From assembly GCA_964576075.1 (NCBI GenBank), contig CAZNTX010000094.1:1-13984 (forward strand): a stretch of 13,984 bases of DNA, written 5' to 3'. Every line of letters begins with the position of its first letter. The stretch's first letter is position 1. Both the position numbers and the translations under genes were made by a program. The notes beneath the pieces were generated by a model that saw only the letters and a program-made list of their open reading frames with translations, was not told where the DNA came from and ran no database searches. Shown piece by piece: positions 1 to 7,591 of this stretch. The stretch is from Thermohalobaculum sp964576075. GTDB taxonomy: Bacteria > Pseudomonadota > Alphaproteobacteria > Rhodobacterales > Rhodobacteraceae.

Positions 1-1066
1 ACACCTTGTGCTTGGCGCAGACCTCCCAGAAGCGGCCGGCATCCGGGTAGGTCGGCACGCCCTCGAACATCAGCGTCGTCGCGCCGTTGGCGAGCGGGCC
101 GTAGACGATGTAGCTGTGCCCCGTGACCCAGCCGACATCCGCCGTGCACCAGTAGACCTCGCCCTCCTGATAGTCGAAGACGTATTGATGCGTCATCGAG
201 GCATAGACGAGATACCCGCCGGAGCTGTGCACGACGCCCTTCGGCTTGCCCGTCGAGCCCGAGGTGTAGAGGATGAAGAGCGGATGCTCGGCATCGACGG
301 GGACCGGGGCGCAATGGTCGGTCACCCGCTCGACCTCGTCGTGATACCAGACGTCGCGGCCCTCGGTCATCGGCACGTCGGCCCCGGTGCGGCGCACGAC
401 GAGGCATTTGACGTCCGGGCTGCATTTGGCGAGCGCCTTGTCGACATTGGCCTTGAGCGGGGTCGCCCGCCCGCCGCGCGGCGCCTCGTCGGCGGTGACG
501 ACGAGCTTGGCGTCGCAGCCCTCGATCCGGTCGGCCAGCGCATCCGGGGAGAAGCCGGCGAACACGATCGAATGGATCGCGCCGATCCGGGCGCAGGCGA
601 GCATCGCATAGGCCGCCGCCGGGATCATCGGCAGATAGAGGATGACGCGGTCGCCCTTCTTGACGCCCATCGCGTGCAGCACGTTGCCGAACTTGGAGAC
701 CTGCTCGTAGAGCTCCTGATAGGTGATGTGCTGGGCGACCTGCGGGTCGTCGGACTCCCAGATGATCGCCGTCTGGTGCGCGCGGTCCTTCAAATGGCGG
801 TCGACGCAATTGGCGCAGACATTGAGCTCGCCGTCCTCGAACCATTTGATCGAGACGTTGTGGTAGTCGTAGGAGGTGTTCTTGACCTTGGTGTAGGGCT
901 TGATCCAGTCGAGCCGCTTGCCGTGCTCGGCCCAGAACGCCTCCGGATCGGCGACCGAGGCCGCATACATCCGCTCGTAGGTCGCCGCATCCGCATGGGC
1001 CGAGGCCGCGATCGCCTCGGGCACCGCCACGATCTCGGGCGCATCGCCTCCGCTTCCGTCGCTCAT
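1..1066 (-). CDS. acs: Acetyl-CoA synthetase, N-terminal part (3' end outside window)
   Basis: AMP-forming acetate-CoA ligase: acetate + ATP + CoA gives acetyl-CoA + AMP + PPi, a cytosolic entry route for acetate. The first 355 residues are visible, about half of the usual 650. An acetyl-CoA synthetase N-terminal region (MYAASVADPEAFWAEHGKRL, about residues 33-52) leads into the adenylate-forming domain. The P-loop YTSGSTGKPKG is at residues 267-277, followed by the family-typical DVGWVTGHSY. The ATG at 1066 is preceded on the minus strand by a GGGAGAGAG purine run, and the protein starts MSDGSGGDAPEIVAVP. The C-terminal domain, with the regulatory lysine acetylated in this family, is outside the window. 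The gene diverges from the channel gene at 1344. An FNR-type box and a plausible -10 lie about 100-125 bp upstream. Identification is secure from many family-specific stretches. Confidence 0.96.
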   Translation of the reverse strand, partial: MSDGSGGDAPEIVAVPEAIAASAHADAATYERMYAASVADPEAFWAEHGKRLDWIKPYTKVKNTSYDYHNVSIKWFEDGELNVCANCVDRHLKDRAHQTAIIWESDDPQVAQHITYQELYEQVSKFGNVLHAMGVKKGDRVILYLPMIPAAAYAMLACARIGAIHSIVFAGFSPDALADRIEGCDAKLVVTADEAPRGGRATPLKANVDKALAKCSPDVKCLVVRRTGADVPMTEGRDVWYHDEVERVTDHCAPVPVDAEHPLFILYTSGSTGKPKGVVHSSGGYLVYASMTHQYVFDYQEGEVYWCTADVGWVTGHSYIVYGPLANGATTLMFEGVPTYPDAGRFWEVCAKHKV

Positions 1067-1162
1067 CGTCTCTCTCCCAGATCCGCCGCCAGCGCGGCCT
1101 TTGCCTTGGCGCCCGCGGGCGCGTGAGAATGGATGGGCAGCCGGCAGCGGCCCCCGCCTTCG

Positions 1163-1168
1163 GTTCTA
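1163..1168 (-). promoter_or_regulatory. Candidate -10 element of the acs promoter
   Basis: Read on the minus strand the hexamer is TAGAAC, four of six matches to TATAAT. If used, transcription would start near 1156. The centre of the TTGA-N6-TCAA box (1196.5) would then fall at about -40.5, close to the -41.5 position of class II CRP/FNR activators, which often replace a good -35. The geometry is the main support; the hexamer alone is weak. Confidence 0.35.
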
Positions 1169-1189
1169 CGCGGAGACCTCCGACCGACG

Positions 1190-1203
1190 TTGACCCAGAT
1201 CAA
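1190..1203. promoter_or_regulatory. FNR/FixK/Dnr-type box TTGACCCAGATCAA
   Basis: The site has the two half-sites TTGA and TCAA separated by six bases, one mismatch from the FNR consensus TTGAT-N4-ATCAA. In alphaproteobacteria such sites bind FnrL, FixK or Dnr/NnrR proteins that respond to oxygen or nitric oxide. It lies in the 277-bp region between acs (minus, start 1066) and the channel gene (plus, start 1344). Its spacing to a TAGAAC hexamer favours acs as the target. The rest of 1067-1343 holds a 14-bp palindrome (1109-1122) and small GC-rich inverted repeats such as GGGCGC-GATT-GCGCCC (1282-1297), but no gene that I can support. Confidence 0.6.
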
Positions 1204-1343
1204 CAAGCCAACGCCCCGGGCGACTCTTGTCAATCCCCAGACGGCGCCGCGGGGGCGCGGTCAATTTCCCCACTCCGCCGGGGGCGCGATTGCGCCCGCA
1301 CCGCCCAGCCGGTAAGCGGAGGGAAACCGGACGGGAGACGCCG

Positions 1344-2009
1344 ATGCGGCTCGTGCGCCGCTATATCGACCTCGTGGCGCGCTGGCACTGGAGCCTGCTG
1401 CTCGGGCTGCTGATCGCCGCCATGGTGTTCGACGCCGCCGCGGGGCCCGGTCCCGTCGCCGATCTCGCGGGGCTCGCGCTGCACACGCTGATCCTCGTCG
1501 GCACCCTCGGCACCGCGAGCCTCCCCGAGGGCTGGAAGCGCGCGGGCTACCTGCTCGTCGGGCTCTGGACGGCGATGGCGCTGGCGCGGATCCTCACAGG
1601 CGCCGCGGAGATCGACACCGCGCTCATCGCGCTCAGCGCCGCCATCACCCTCGGCGCGCTCGTCGTGACCTATGTGGAGCTCTTCCTGCGGCGCACCGAC
1701 ACGCTGGATGCGCTGGCGGGCTCGGTCTTCGGCTATTTCCTGCTGGCGCTGACCTGGGGGCTGCTCTACCGGCAGATCGAGGCCTGGCAGCCCGGCGCCT
1801 TCTCCCTGGCGGAAGGCGACCCGGGGCCGCAATTCACCTATTTCAGCCTCGTCACCCTCACCACCCTCGGCTATGGCGAGATCGTGCCCGTGGCCCCCCT
1901 CGCCCGCGTCGCCTCGGGGCTCGAGGCCGCCTTCGGGACGCTCTACGTCGCGATCTTCGTCGGGCGGATCGTCGCGCGGATGCAGCCGACCGACCGGGGG
2001 CTGCGCTGA
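1344..2009 (+). CDS. Potassium-channel-like membrane protein (ion channel, pore-loop family)
   Basis: A 221-residue inner-membrane protein. Hydrophobic segments lie at about residues 17-33, 40-58, 67-84, 91-115, 126-142 and 185-211. A pore loop, FTYFSLVTLTTLGYGEIVPV (164-183), precedes the last helix. The selectivity filter TLGYG (174-178) is the K+ channel signature, so passive potassium conduction is the likely role. No cytoplasmic RCK/TrkA or cyclic-nucleotide domain follows; the protein ends shortly after the last helix. The ATG at 1344 is chosen over upstream in-frame codons because GGGAG lies six bases before it and the protein then begins with a basic, membrane-like N-terminus. Its TGA overlaps the ATG of the LysR gene (TGATG at 2007-2011), which suggests translational coupling. 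The physiological trigger is unknown. Confidence 0.85.
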   Translation: MRLVRRYIDLVARWHWSLLLGLLIAAMVFDAAAGPGPVADLAGLALHTLILVGTLGTASLPEGWKRAGYLLVGLWTAMALARILTGAAEIDTALIALSAAITLGALVVTYVELFLRRTDTLDALAGSVFGYFLLALTWGLLYRQIEAWQPGAFSLAEGDPGPQFTYFSLVTLTTLGYGEIVPVAPLARVASGLEAAFGTLYVAIFVGRIVARMQPTDRGLR

Positions 2010-2914
2010 TGGACCTGCGCGACATGGAGCTTCTCGCCGCCCTCGCCCATCACGGGCATTTCGCCCGGGCGGCGGAGGCCTGCGGCATCTCCCAGCCCGC
2101 CTTCTCCGCGCGCATCCGCAATCTCGAGCTCGATCTCGGCGCGCCGATCGTCAAGCGCGGCAACCGCTTCCTCGGCTTCACCCAGGAGGGCGAGATCGTG
2201 CTGGCCTGGGCCAAGCGCCTGCTCGCCGGGCGCGACGGGCTCTTGCAGGAGATCGCCGCGGCCAAGGGCGCGCTCGCCGGGCGGCTCCGGGTCGGGGTGG
2301 TGCCGACGGCGCTCACCTTCGTCGCCCGCGCGCCCGGGCTCCTGCGGGCGGACCATCCGCGGCTGATGATCCAGATCGTCTCCGCCTCCTCCTCGGAGAT
2401 CCGCGCAGGGCTCGAGGAGCTCTCCCTCGGCGCAGGCGTCACCTATCTCGACACCCCGCTGCCCGCCGGCGCCCGCGCCGAGACGCTCTATGCCGAGCGC
2501 TACGTCCTGCTCGCCCCGCCCAAGATGGCGCCGCGGCGCACCGGCACCGTGGGCTGGGCGGAGGCCGCCCGCCTGCCCCTCGCGCTGCTGACCGGGAACA
2601 TGCGCAACCGGCGCATCCTCGACGAAGCCTTCGCCGCCGTCGGCGCGCGCCCCGAGCCCGTGCTCGAGACCAACAGCTTCACCGCCGCGCTCCTGCAGGT
2701 GACCGCCGGCGAAGCCGCGACCATCGCGCCAGAGGTCCTCGCCGCCCGCCTGCCGCTCGCCGCGGAGGTGGTGCACCTGCCCCTCGCGGAGCCCCTCGTC
2801 GAGAAGCCGATCGGGCTCGTGACGCCGGACATCGAGCCCCCGCTGCCCGCCGCCGCCGCCTTCCGCGCGGCGATGCGCCGGCTCGCCGCCGCCGTCTGCC
2901 GCGACGCACCATAA
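2009..2914 (+). CDS. LysR-family transcriptional regulator, probable regulator of the formate dehydrogenase genes
   Basis: A 301-residue LysR-type regulator. The winged helix-turn-helix covers about residues 3-62 (FARAAEACGISQPAFSARIRNLE is the recognition region, with the typical SQPAxSxxIxxLE pattern). The effector-binding domain runs from about residue 88 (GRLRVGVVPT) to the end; family length is about 300. The ATG overlaps the stop of the channel gene, so the two are probably co-transcribed. The fdh1B start is 91 bp downstream on the same strand. Related FDH operons (fds) are commonly accompanied by a LysR regulator called FdsR, and position makes that role likely here. This is inference, since LysR effectors cannot be read from sequence. 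A dyad with a T-N11-A core at 2976-2990 is the candidate binding site. Confidence 0.9.
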   Translation: MDLRDMELLAALAHHGHFARAAEACGISQPAFSARIRNLELDLGAPIVKRGNRFLGFTQEGEIVLAWAKRLLAGRDGLLQEIAAAKGALAGRLRVGVVPTALTFVARAPGLLRADHPRLMIQIVSASSSEIRAGLEELSLGAGVTYLDTPLPAGARAETLYAERYVLLAPPKMAPRRTGTVGWAEAARLPLALLTGNMRNRRILDEAFAAVGARPEPVLETNSFTAALLQVTAGEAATIAPEVLAARLPLAAEVVHLPLAEPLVEKPIGLVTPDIEPPLPAAAAFRAAMRRLAAAVCRDAP

Positions 2915-2975
2915 CGCCACCCGCTCGCGCCTTCCGCTCTTTGAATTTGCCCGGACGCCGCGCCCCCGCCAAGGC

Positions 2976-2990
2976 TTCCGTCAGACGGAA
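2976..2990. promoter_or_regulatory. Perfect dyad TTCCGTC-A-GACGGAA, candidate LysR operator
   Basis: Seven-base arms around one central base form a perfect inverted repeat. It contains T-N11-A (2977-2989), the core of LysR binding sites. It sits between the LysR gene (stop 2914) and fdh1B (ATG 3006), ending just before the GGGAGA ribosome binding site at 2995-3000. No convincing -35/-10 pair was found in the remaining 91 bp. The same dyad in RNA could form only a tight hairpin, so a DNA operator is the more likely reading. Confidence 0.5.
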
Positions 2991-3005
2991 CTCCGGGAGA
3001 GCGAA

Positions 3006-4700
3006 ATGAGTCCCCTCGACATGAAATCCGGCATCTGGAAGGAGGGCCGCGGCCGCGGGCGGCACACGCCCAAGGGCCGCCAGCTCGAGGACACGGCGCT
3101 CGCCGAGCTGCGCGCCCTCCTCGGCGACCGGCCGCGGCGGCGCGATCTGCTGATCGAGTTCCTCCACCTGATCCAGGACGCCTACGGCCATCTCTCCGCG
3201 GCGCATCTGCGCGCGCTCGCCGAGGAGATGCGCCTCGCCCAGGCGGAGGTCTACGAGGTCGCGACCTTCTACGCCCATTTCGACGTGGTCCGCGAGGGCG
3301 AAACCCCGCCGCCCGCGCTCACCATCCGGGTCTGCGACAGCCTCTCCTGCGAGCTCGCCGGGGCCGAGGCGCTCAAGGCCGCGCTCGAGGCGGGGCACGA
3401 TCCCGCGGAGGTCCGCGTGATCCGCGCCCCCTGCATGGGCCGCTGCGACACCGCGCCCGTGGTCGAGCTCGGCCACAACCACATCGACCGCGCGACGCCC
3501 GAGACGATCGCCGCCGCCATCGAGGCCCGCGCCTTCGAGCCCGTGATCCCCGACTACGAGGGCCTCGAGGCCTACCGCGCCGAAGGCGGATACGAGACGC
3601 TCGCCGCGCTCCGAGGAGGGGCGAAGAGCCCCGAGGAGGTGCAGCAGCAGATCCTCGACGCAGGGCTGCGCGGCCTCGGCGGCGCGGGCTTCCCCTCCGG
3701 CAAGAAATGGTCCTTCGTCCGCGCCGAGCCCGGGCCCCGCTATCTCGCGGTCAATGGCGACGAGGGCGAGCCCGGCACCTTCAAGGACCGCTACTGGCTC
3801 GAGCGCCACCCCCATCTCTTCCTCGAAGGCGTGCTGATCGCGGCCTGGGCGATCGAGGCGGAGACCTGCTTTCTCTATATGCGCGACGAATACCCCGCCT
3901 CGATCGAGATCCTCCGCCGGGAGATCGCCGCGCTCGAGGCGGCCGGGATCGTCGAGCCCGGCTATCTCGACCTGCGCCGCGGCGCCGGCGCCTATATCTG
4001 CGGCGAAGAGTCGGCTATGATCGAGTCGATCGAGGGCAAGCGGGGCCTGCCGCGCCACCGCCCGCCCTATGTCGCGCAGGTCGGGGTCTTCGGCCGGCCG
4101 ACCCTCGTGCACAATGTCGAGACGCTGAAATGGATCGCCCGGATCTGCCGCGAGGGGCCGCAGGTGCTCTGGTCGGTGGAGAAGAACGGCCGGCGGGGGC
4201 TGCGCTCCTATTCGGTCTCCGGGCGCGTCGCGAAGCCGGGCGTCTATCTCCTCCCCGCGGGCTCGACGATCCTCGACATCATCGAGGCCGCCGGCGGCAT
4301 GGCCGAGGGGCACGCCTTCAAGGCCTATCAGCCGGGCGGGCCGTCCTCGGGCCTCCTGCCCGCCGCGCTCTCCGACGTGCCCCTCGACTTCGACACGCTC
4401 CAGCCCCACGGCACCTTCATCGGCTCGGCGGCGGTGGTCGTCCTCTCCGACAAGGACAGCGCCCGCGCCGCCGCCCTCAACATGCTCCGCTTCTTCGAGG
4501 ACGAGAGCTGCGGGCAGTGCACCCCCTGCCGCGCCGGCTGCGAGAAGGCCGTGAAGCTCATGGAGGCCGAGACCTGGGACACCGAGCTCCTCGAGGACCT
4601 CTCCCAGGTGATGGCCGACGCCTCGATCTGCGGCCTCGGCCAGGCCGCGCCGAACCCGATCCGTCTCGTGATGCAGCACTTCCCCGAGGAGATCTCCTGA
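3006..4700 (+). CDS. fdh1B: NAD-dependent formate dehydrogenase beta subunit, NuoE-NuoF fusion (diaphorase subunit)
   Basis: A 564-residue electron-transfer subunit passing electrons from the catalytic subunit through FMN to NAD+. Residues about 25-95 form the NuoE helical bundle (LLIEFLHLIQDAYGHLS, EVYEVATFYAHFD). Residues about 100-175 form a thioredoxin-like [2Fe-2S] domain with C110, C115, C143 and C147. The NuoF part begins at about 180: glycine-rich GLRGLGGAGFPSGKKW (220-235) and NGDEGEPGTFKDR (from 250) are the FMN/NADH region, and GAYICGEES (about 328-336) follows. A C-terminal [4Fe-4S] motif uses C502, C505, C508 and C542. In Rhodobacter- and Cupriavidus-type enzymes these parts are split into FdsG and FdsB. 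The fused form, at 564 residues, matches the roughly 570-residue beta subunit of Methylorubrum FDH1. GGGAGA precedes the ATG. The stop overlaps the start of the alpha subunit gene. Confidence 0.93.
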   Translation: MSPLDMKSGIWKEGRGRGRHTPKGRQLEDTALAELRALLGDRPRRRDLLIEFLHLIQDAYGHLSAAHLRALAEEMRLAQAEVYEVATFYAHFDVVREGETPPPALTIRVCDSLSCELAGAEALKAALEAGHDPAEVRVIRAPCMGRCDTAPVVELGHNHIDRATPETIAAAIEARAFEPVIPDYEGLEAYRAEGGYETLAALRGGAKSPEEVQQQILDAGLRGLGGAGFPSGKKWSFVRAEPGPRYLAVNGDEGEPGTFKDRYWLERHPHLFLEGVLIAAWAIEAETCFLYMRDEYPASIEILRREIAALEAAGIVEPGYLDLRRGAGAYICGEESAMIESIEGKRGLPRHRPPYVAQVGVFGRPTLVHNVETLKWIARICREGPQVLWSVEKNGRRGLRSYSVSGRVAKPGVYLLPAGSTILDIIEAAGGMAEGHAFKAYQPGGPSSGLLPAALSDVPLDFDTLQPHGTFIGSAAVVVLSDKDSARAAALNMLRFFEDESCGQCTPCRAGCEKAVKLMEAETWDTELLEDLSQVMADASICGLGQAAPNPIRLVMQHFPEEIS

Positions 4701-7546
4701 TGGCCGCCGACGGCGCGCAAGCCCCCACCGTCACCTTCACCCTCGACGGGCGCGAGGTCACCGCCCGCCCCGGCGAGACGATCTGGGAGGTCGCCAAGCG
4801 GGTCGGCACCCGCATCCCCCATCTCTGCCACAAGGACGCGCCGGGCTACCGGCCGGACGGCAATTGCCGCGCCTGCATGGTGGAGATCGAGGGGGAGCGC
4901 ACCCTCGCCGCCTCCTGCATCCGCACCCCCCGCGAGGGCCAGGTGGTCAAGACCGCCTCCGAGCGCGCGGAGAAGTCCCGCAAGATGGTGATGGAGCTTC
5001 TCCTCGCCGACCAACCGGCGCGCGCGGACGCCCATGACCGCTCCTCCCATCTCTGGGAGATGGCCGAGCTTCAGACCGTCGAGGAGAGCCGCTTCCCGGC
5101 CAAGGAGCCCGAGCGGGTGCCGCTCCTCGACGACAGCCATCTGGCGATGCGGGTCAATCTCGACGCCTGCATCCACTGCAATCTCTGCGTGCGCGCCTGC
5201 CGCGAGGTGCAGGTGAACGACGTGATCGGCATGGCCGCGCGCGGCGCCGACGCCAAGATCGTGTTCGACATGGACGACCCGATGGGCGCCTCCACCTGCG
5301 TCGCCTGCGGCGAATGCGTGCAGGCCTGCCCCACCGGCGCGCTGATGCCCGCGACCGTGGTGGACGAGCAGCAGAAGGGCGACGCCAAGGACTTCGACCG
5401 CTGCGTCGACAGCGTCTGCCCCTATTGCGGCGTCGGCTGCCAGCTCAAATTCAAGATCAAGGACGACGAGATCCGCTATGTCGAGGGCGGCGGCGGCCCC
5501 TCCAACGAGAATCGCCTCTGCGTCAAGGGCCGCTTCGGCTTCGACTACGTGCGCCACCCGCACCGGCTGACCAAGCCGCTCATCCGCAAGCCGGACGCGC
5601 CGCCGAAGGGGCTCAACGTCGACCCGGCGAACCCCTGGACCCATTTCCGCGAGGCGACCTGGGACGAGGCGCTCGACGCCGCCGCCGGGGGCTTCCTGCG
5701 CCTGCGCGGCTTCTATGGCGGGCAGACGGTCGGCGGCTTCGGCTCGGCCAAATGCTCCAACGAAGAGGCCTATCTCTTCCAGAAGCTGATCCGCACCGCC
5801 TTCGGCCACAACAACGTCGACCACTGCACCCGGCTCTGCCACGCCTCCTCGGTCGCCGCGCTGATGGAGAATGTCGGCTCCGGCGCCGTGACGGCCACCT
5901 TCAACGAGATCGAGAACGCCGAGGTCGCCATCGTCATCGGCGCCAACCCGACGGAGAACCACCCCGTCGCGGCCACCTATTTCAAGCAGTTCGCCAAGCG
6001 CGGCGGCAAGCTGATCGTGATGGACCCGCGCGGGCAGGGGCTGAAGCGCCACGCCACGCATATGCTGCAGTTCCGCCCCGGCACCGACGTCGCGATGCTC
6101 AACGCCATCATGCACGTCATCGTCGAGGAGAAGCTCTACGACCGCAACTATGTCGAGGGCTTCACCGAGGGCTTCTTCCAGCTCCGCGACCATCTCAAGG
6201 CCTTCCCGCCGGAGAAGATGGCCGAGGTCTGCGGGATCGAGGCGGAGACGCTGCGCACCGTCGCCCGGGAGTTCGCCGGCGCGAAGGCGGGCATGATCTT
6301 CTGGGGCATGGGCGTCTCGCAGCACATCCACGGGACCGACAACTCCCGCTGCCTGATCTCGCTCGCCCTTCTCTGCGGCCATGTCGGGCGCCCGGGCACC
6401 GGGCTCCATCCGCTGCGCGGGCAGAACAACGTGCAGGGCGCCTCCGATGCCGGGCTGATCCCGATGGTCCTGCCCGACTATCAGACGGTGAAGTCCGAGA
6501 CCGTGCGCGAGCTCTTCCGCGGCATCTGGGGCGTCGCACCCCATGACGAGCCGGGGCTCACCGTCGTCGAGATGGTCGACGCGATGTATCGCGGGCAGAT
6601 CCGGGGGATGTATATCCTCGGCGAGAACCCCGCGATGTCCGACCCCGATGTCGACCACGCCCGCGAGGCGCTCGCCCATCTCGACCATCTCGTCGTGCAG
6701 GACATCTTCCTGACCGAGACGGCGAATTTCGCCGACGTGATCCTCCCCGCCTCCGCCTGGCCCGAGAAGACCGGCACGGTGACCAACACCAACCGCCAGG
6801 TGCAGATGGGCCGCCAGGCGCTCCAGCCCCCCGGCGAGGCCAGGGAGGACTGGTGGATCATCGTCCAGCTCGCCCGCCGCCTCGGCCTCGGCTGGTCCTA
6901 CGAGCACCCCTCGGAGGTCTTCTCCGAGATGAAGATGTCGATGCAGTCGCTCAAGAACATCAGCTGGGGGCGGCTCGAGGCGGAGGGCGCCGTGACCTAC
7001 CCCTCGCTCGCGCCGGACGATCCCGGCCAGGCGGTGGTGTTCTCCGACGGCTTCCCCCGCCCGGGCGGCCGCGCGAAGTTCACCCCGGCGCAGGTGACGC
7101 CGCCGGCCGAGACGCCGAACGCCGAGTATCCGATGATCCTGACCACCGGACGCCAGCTCGAGCATTGGCACACCGGGAGCATGACCCGCCGCGCGAGCGT
7201 GCTCGACTGGGCCGAGCCCGAGGCCCATGCCTCGCTCCACCCCAAGACGCTGCGCAAGCTCGGCGTGGCGCCCGGCGAGCGGATCCGCGTGCGCACCCGG
7301 CGCGGCGCGATCGACATCGCGGCGCGGGCGGACCGGGCGGTCGCGGAGGACATGGTGTTCATCCCCTTCGCCTATGTGGAGGCCTCGGCCAACATCCTGA
7401 CCAACCCGCAGCTCGACCCCTACGGCAAGATCCCGGAGTTCAAGTTCTCCGCCTGCGCCGTCACCCGCGCCGAGGAGGAGACGGAGGAGGCCCCCGACCC
7501 GCTCCTCGACACCACCGCCCGCGGCGCCCCGCCCCAGGCCTGGTGA
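4700..7546 (+). CDS. fdh1A: Formate dehydrogenase alpha (catalytic) subunit, Mo/W-bis-MGD
   Basis: A 948-residue subunit oxidising formate to CO2 at a bis-MGD molybdenum or tungsten centre; also called FdsA, or annotated FdhF. The N-terminal NuoG-like [2Fe-2S] domain has C43, C56, C59 and C73. Two ferredoxin-type [4Fe-4S] motifs follow (C157/160/163/167 and C200/203/206/210). The molybdopterin domain opens with CPYCGVGC (C240, C243, C247, plus C274) and the conserved K276. The metal ligand is Cys380 followed by His381 in DHCTRLCHASS, so this is a cysteine, not selenocysteine, enzyme. The C-terminal dinucleotide-binding domain (TTGRQLEHWHTGSMTRR, from about 814) is complete. No cysteine lies between C73 and C157, so the His-Cys3 cluster motif of NuoG is missing. 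The start codon overlaps the fdh1B stop, with AGGAGA at 4687-4692 as its ribosome binding site. Metal identity cannot be told from sequence. Confidence 0.95.
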   Translation: MAADGAQAPTVTFTLDGREVTARPGETIWEVAKRVGTRIPHLCHKDAPGYRPDGNCRACMVEIEGERTLAASCIRTPREGQVVKTASERAEKSRKMVMELLLADQPARADAHDRSSHLWEMAELQTVEESRFPAKEPERVPLLDDSHLAMRVNLDACIHCNLCVRACREVQVNDVIGMAARGADAKIVFDMDDPMGASTCVACGECVQACPTGALMPATVVDEQQKGDAKDFDRCVDSVCPYCGVGCQLKFKIKDDEIRYVEGGGGPSNENRLCVKGRFGFDYVRHPHRLTKPLIRKPDAPPKGLNVDPANPWTHFREATWDEALDAAAGGFLRLRGFYGGQTVGGFGSAKCSNEEAYLFQKLIRTAFGHNNVDHCTRLCHASSVAALMENVGSGAVTATFNEIENAEVAIVIGANPTENHPVAATYFKQFAKRGGKLIVMDPRGQGLKRHATHMLQFRPGTDVAMLNAIMHVIVEEKLYDRNYVEGFTEGFFQLRDHLKAFPPEKMAEVCGIEAETLRTVAREFAGAKAGMIFWGMGVSQHIHGTDNSRCLISLALLCGHVGRPGTGLHPLRGQNNVQGASDAGLIPMVLPDYQTVKSETVRELFRGIWGVAPHDEPGLTVVEMVDAMYRGQIRGMYILGENPAMSDPDVDHAREALAHLDHLVVQDIFLTETANFADVILPASAWPEKTGTVTNTNRQVQMGRQALQPPGEAREDWWIIVQLARRLGLGWSYEHPSEVFSEMKMSMQSLKNISWGRLEAEGAVTYPSLAPDDPGQAVVFSDGFPRPGGRAKFTPAQVTPPAETPNAEYPMILTTGRQLEHWHTGSMTRRASVLDWAEPEAHASLHPKTLRKLGVAPGERIRVRTRRGAIDIAARADRAVAEDMVFIPFAYVEASANILTNPQLDPYGKIPEFKFSACAVTRAEEETEEAPDPLLDTTARGAPPQAW

Positions 7547-7551
7547 CGCCC

Positions 7552-7580
7552 GCCTCCGGCCCTCCCGCGGGGCCGGAGGC
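7552..7580 (+). terminator. Strong hairpin after fdh1A, probable terminator
   Basis: A perfect 11-bp stem (GCCTCCGGCCC paired with GGGCCGGAGGC) encloses a 7-base loop and begins 5 bases after the fdh1A stop. There is no uridine run after it, only CTT. It may end or stabilise the fdh transcript. It also separates fdh1A from the nuclease gene 70 bp downstream, arguing that the nuclease is not a simple member of the fdh operon. Confidence 0.6.
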
Positions 7581-7591
7581 CTTGCGCACCG

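Noticed and set aside
8..1126. A plus-strand open frame of 372 codons.
   Set aside because: It is antisense to acs, which has clear conserved motifs on the minus strand.
1227..1343. Longer N-terminus for the channel protein.
   Set aside because: The added residues are Arg/Pro-rich and come from the intergenic region; the ATG at 1344 has a GGGAG ribosome binding site.
2679..4679. A 666-codon minus-strand open frame across LysR and fdh1B.
   Set aside because: Same codon-bias artefact; the translation has no recognisable domain and overlaps two real genes.
3707..4699. Upstream extension of the fdh1A frame to an ATG at 3707.
   Set aside because: The extra residues are Arg/Pro-rich shadow sequence inside fdh1B; the true start at 4700 has a Shine-Dalgarno sequence and begins the NuoG-like domain.
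5837..5839. Possible selenocysteine at the FDH active site.
   Set aside because: The codon is TGC, an ordinary cysteine, and the frame is open throughout.
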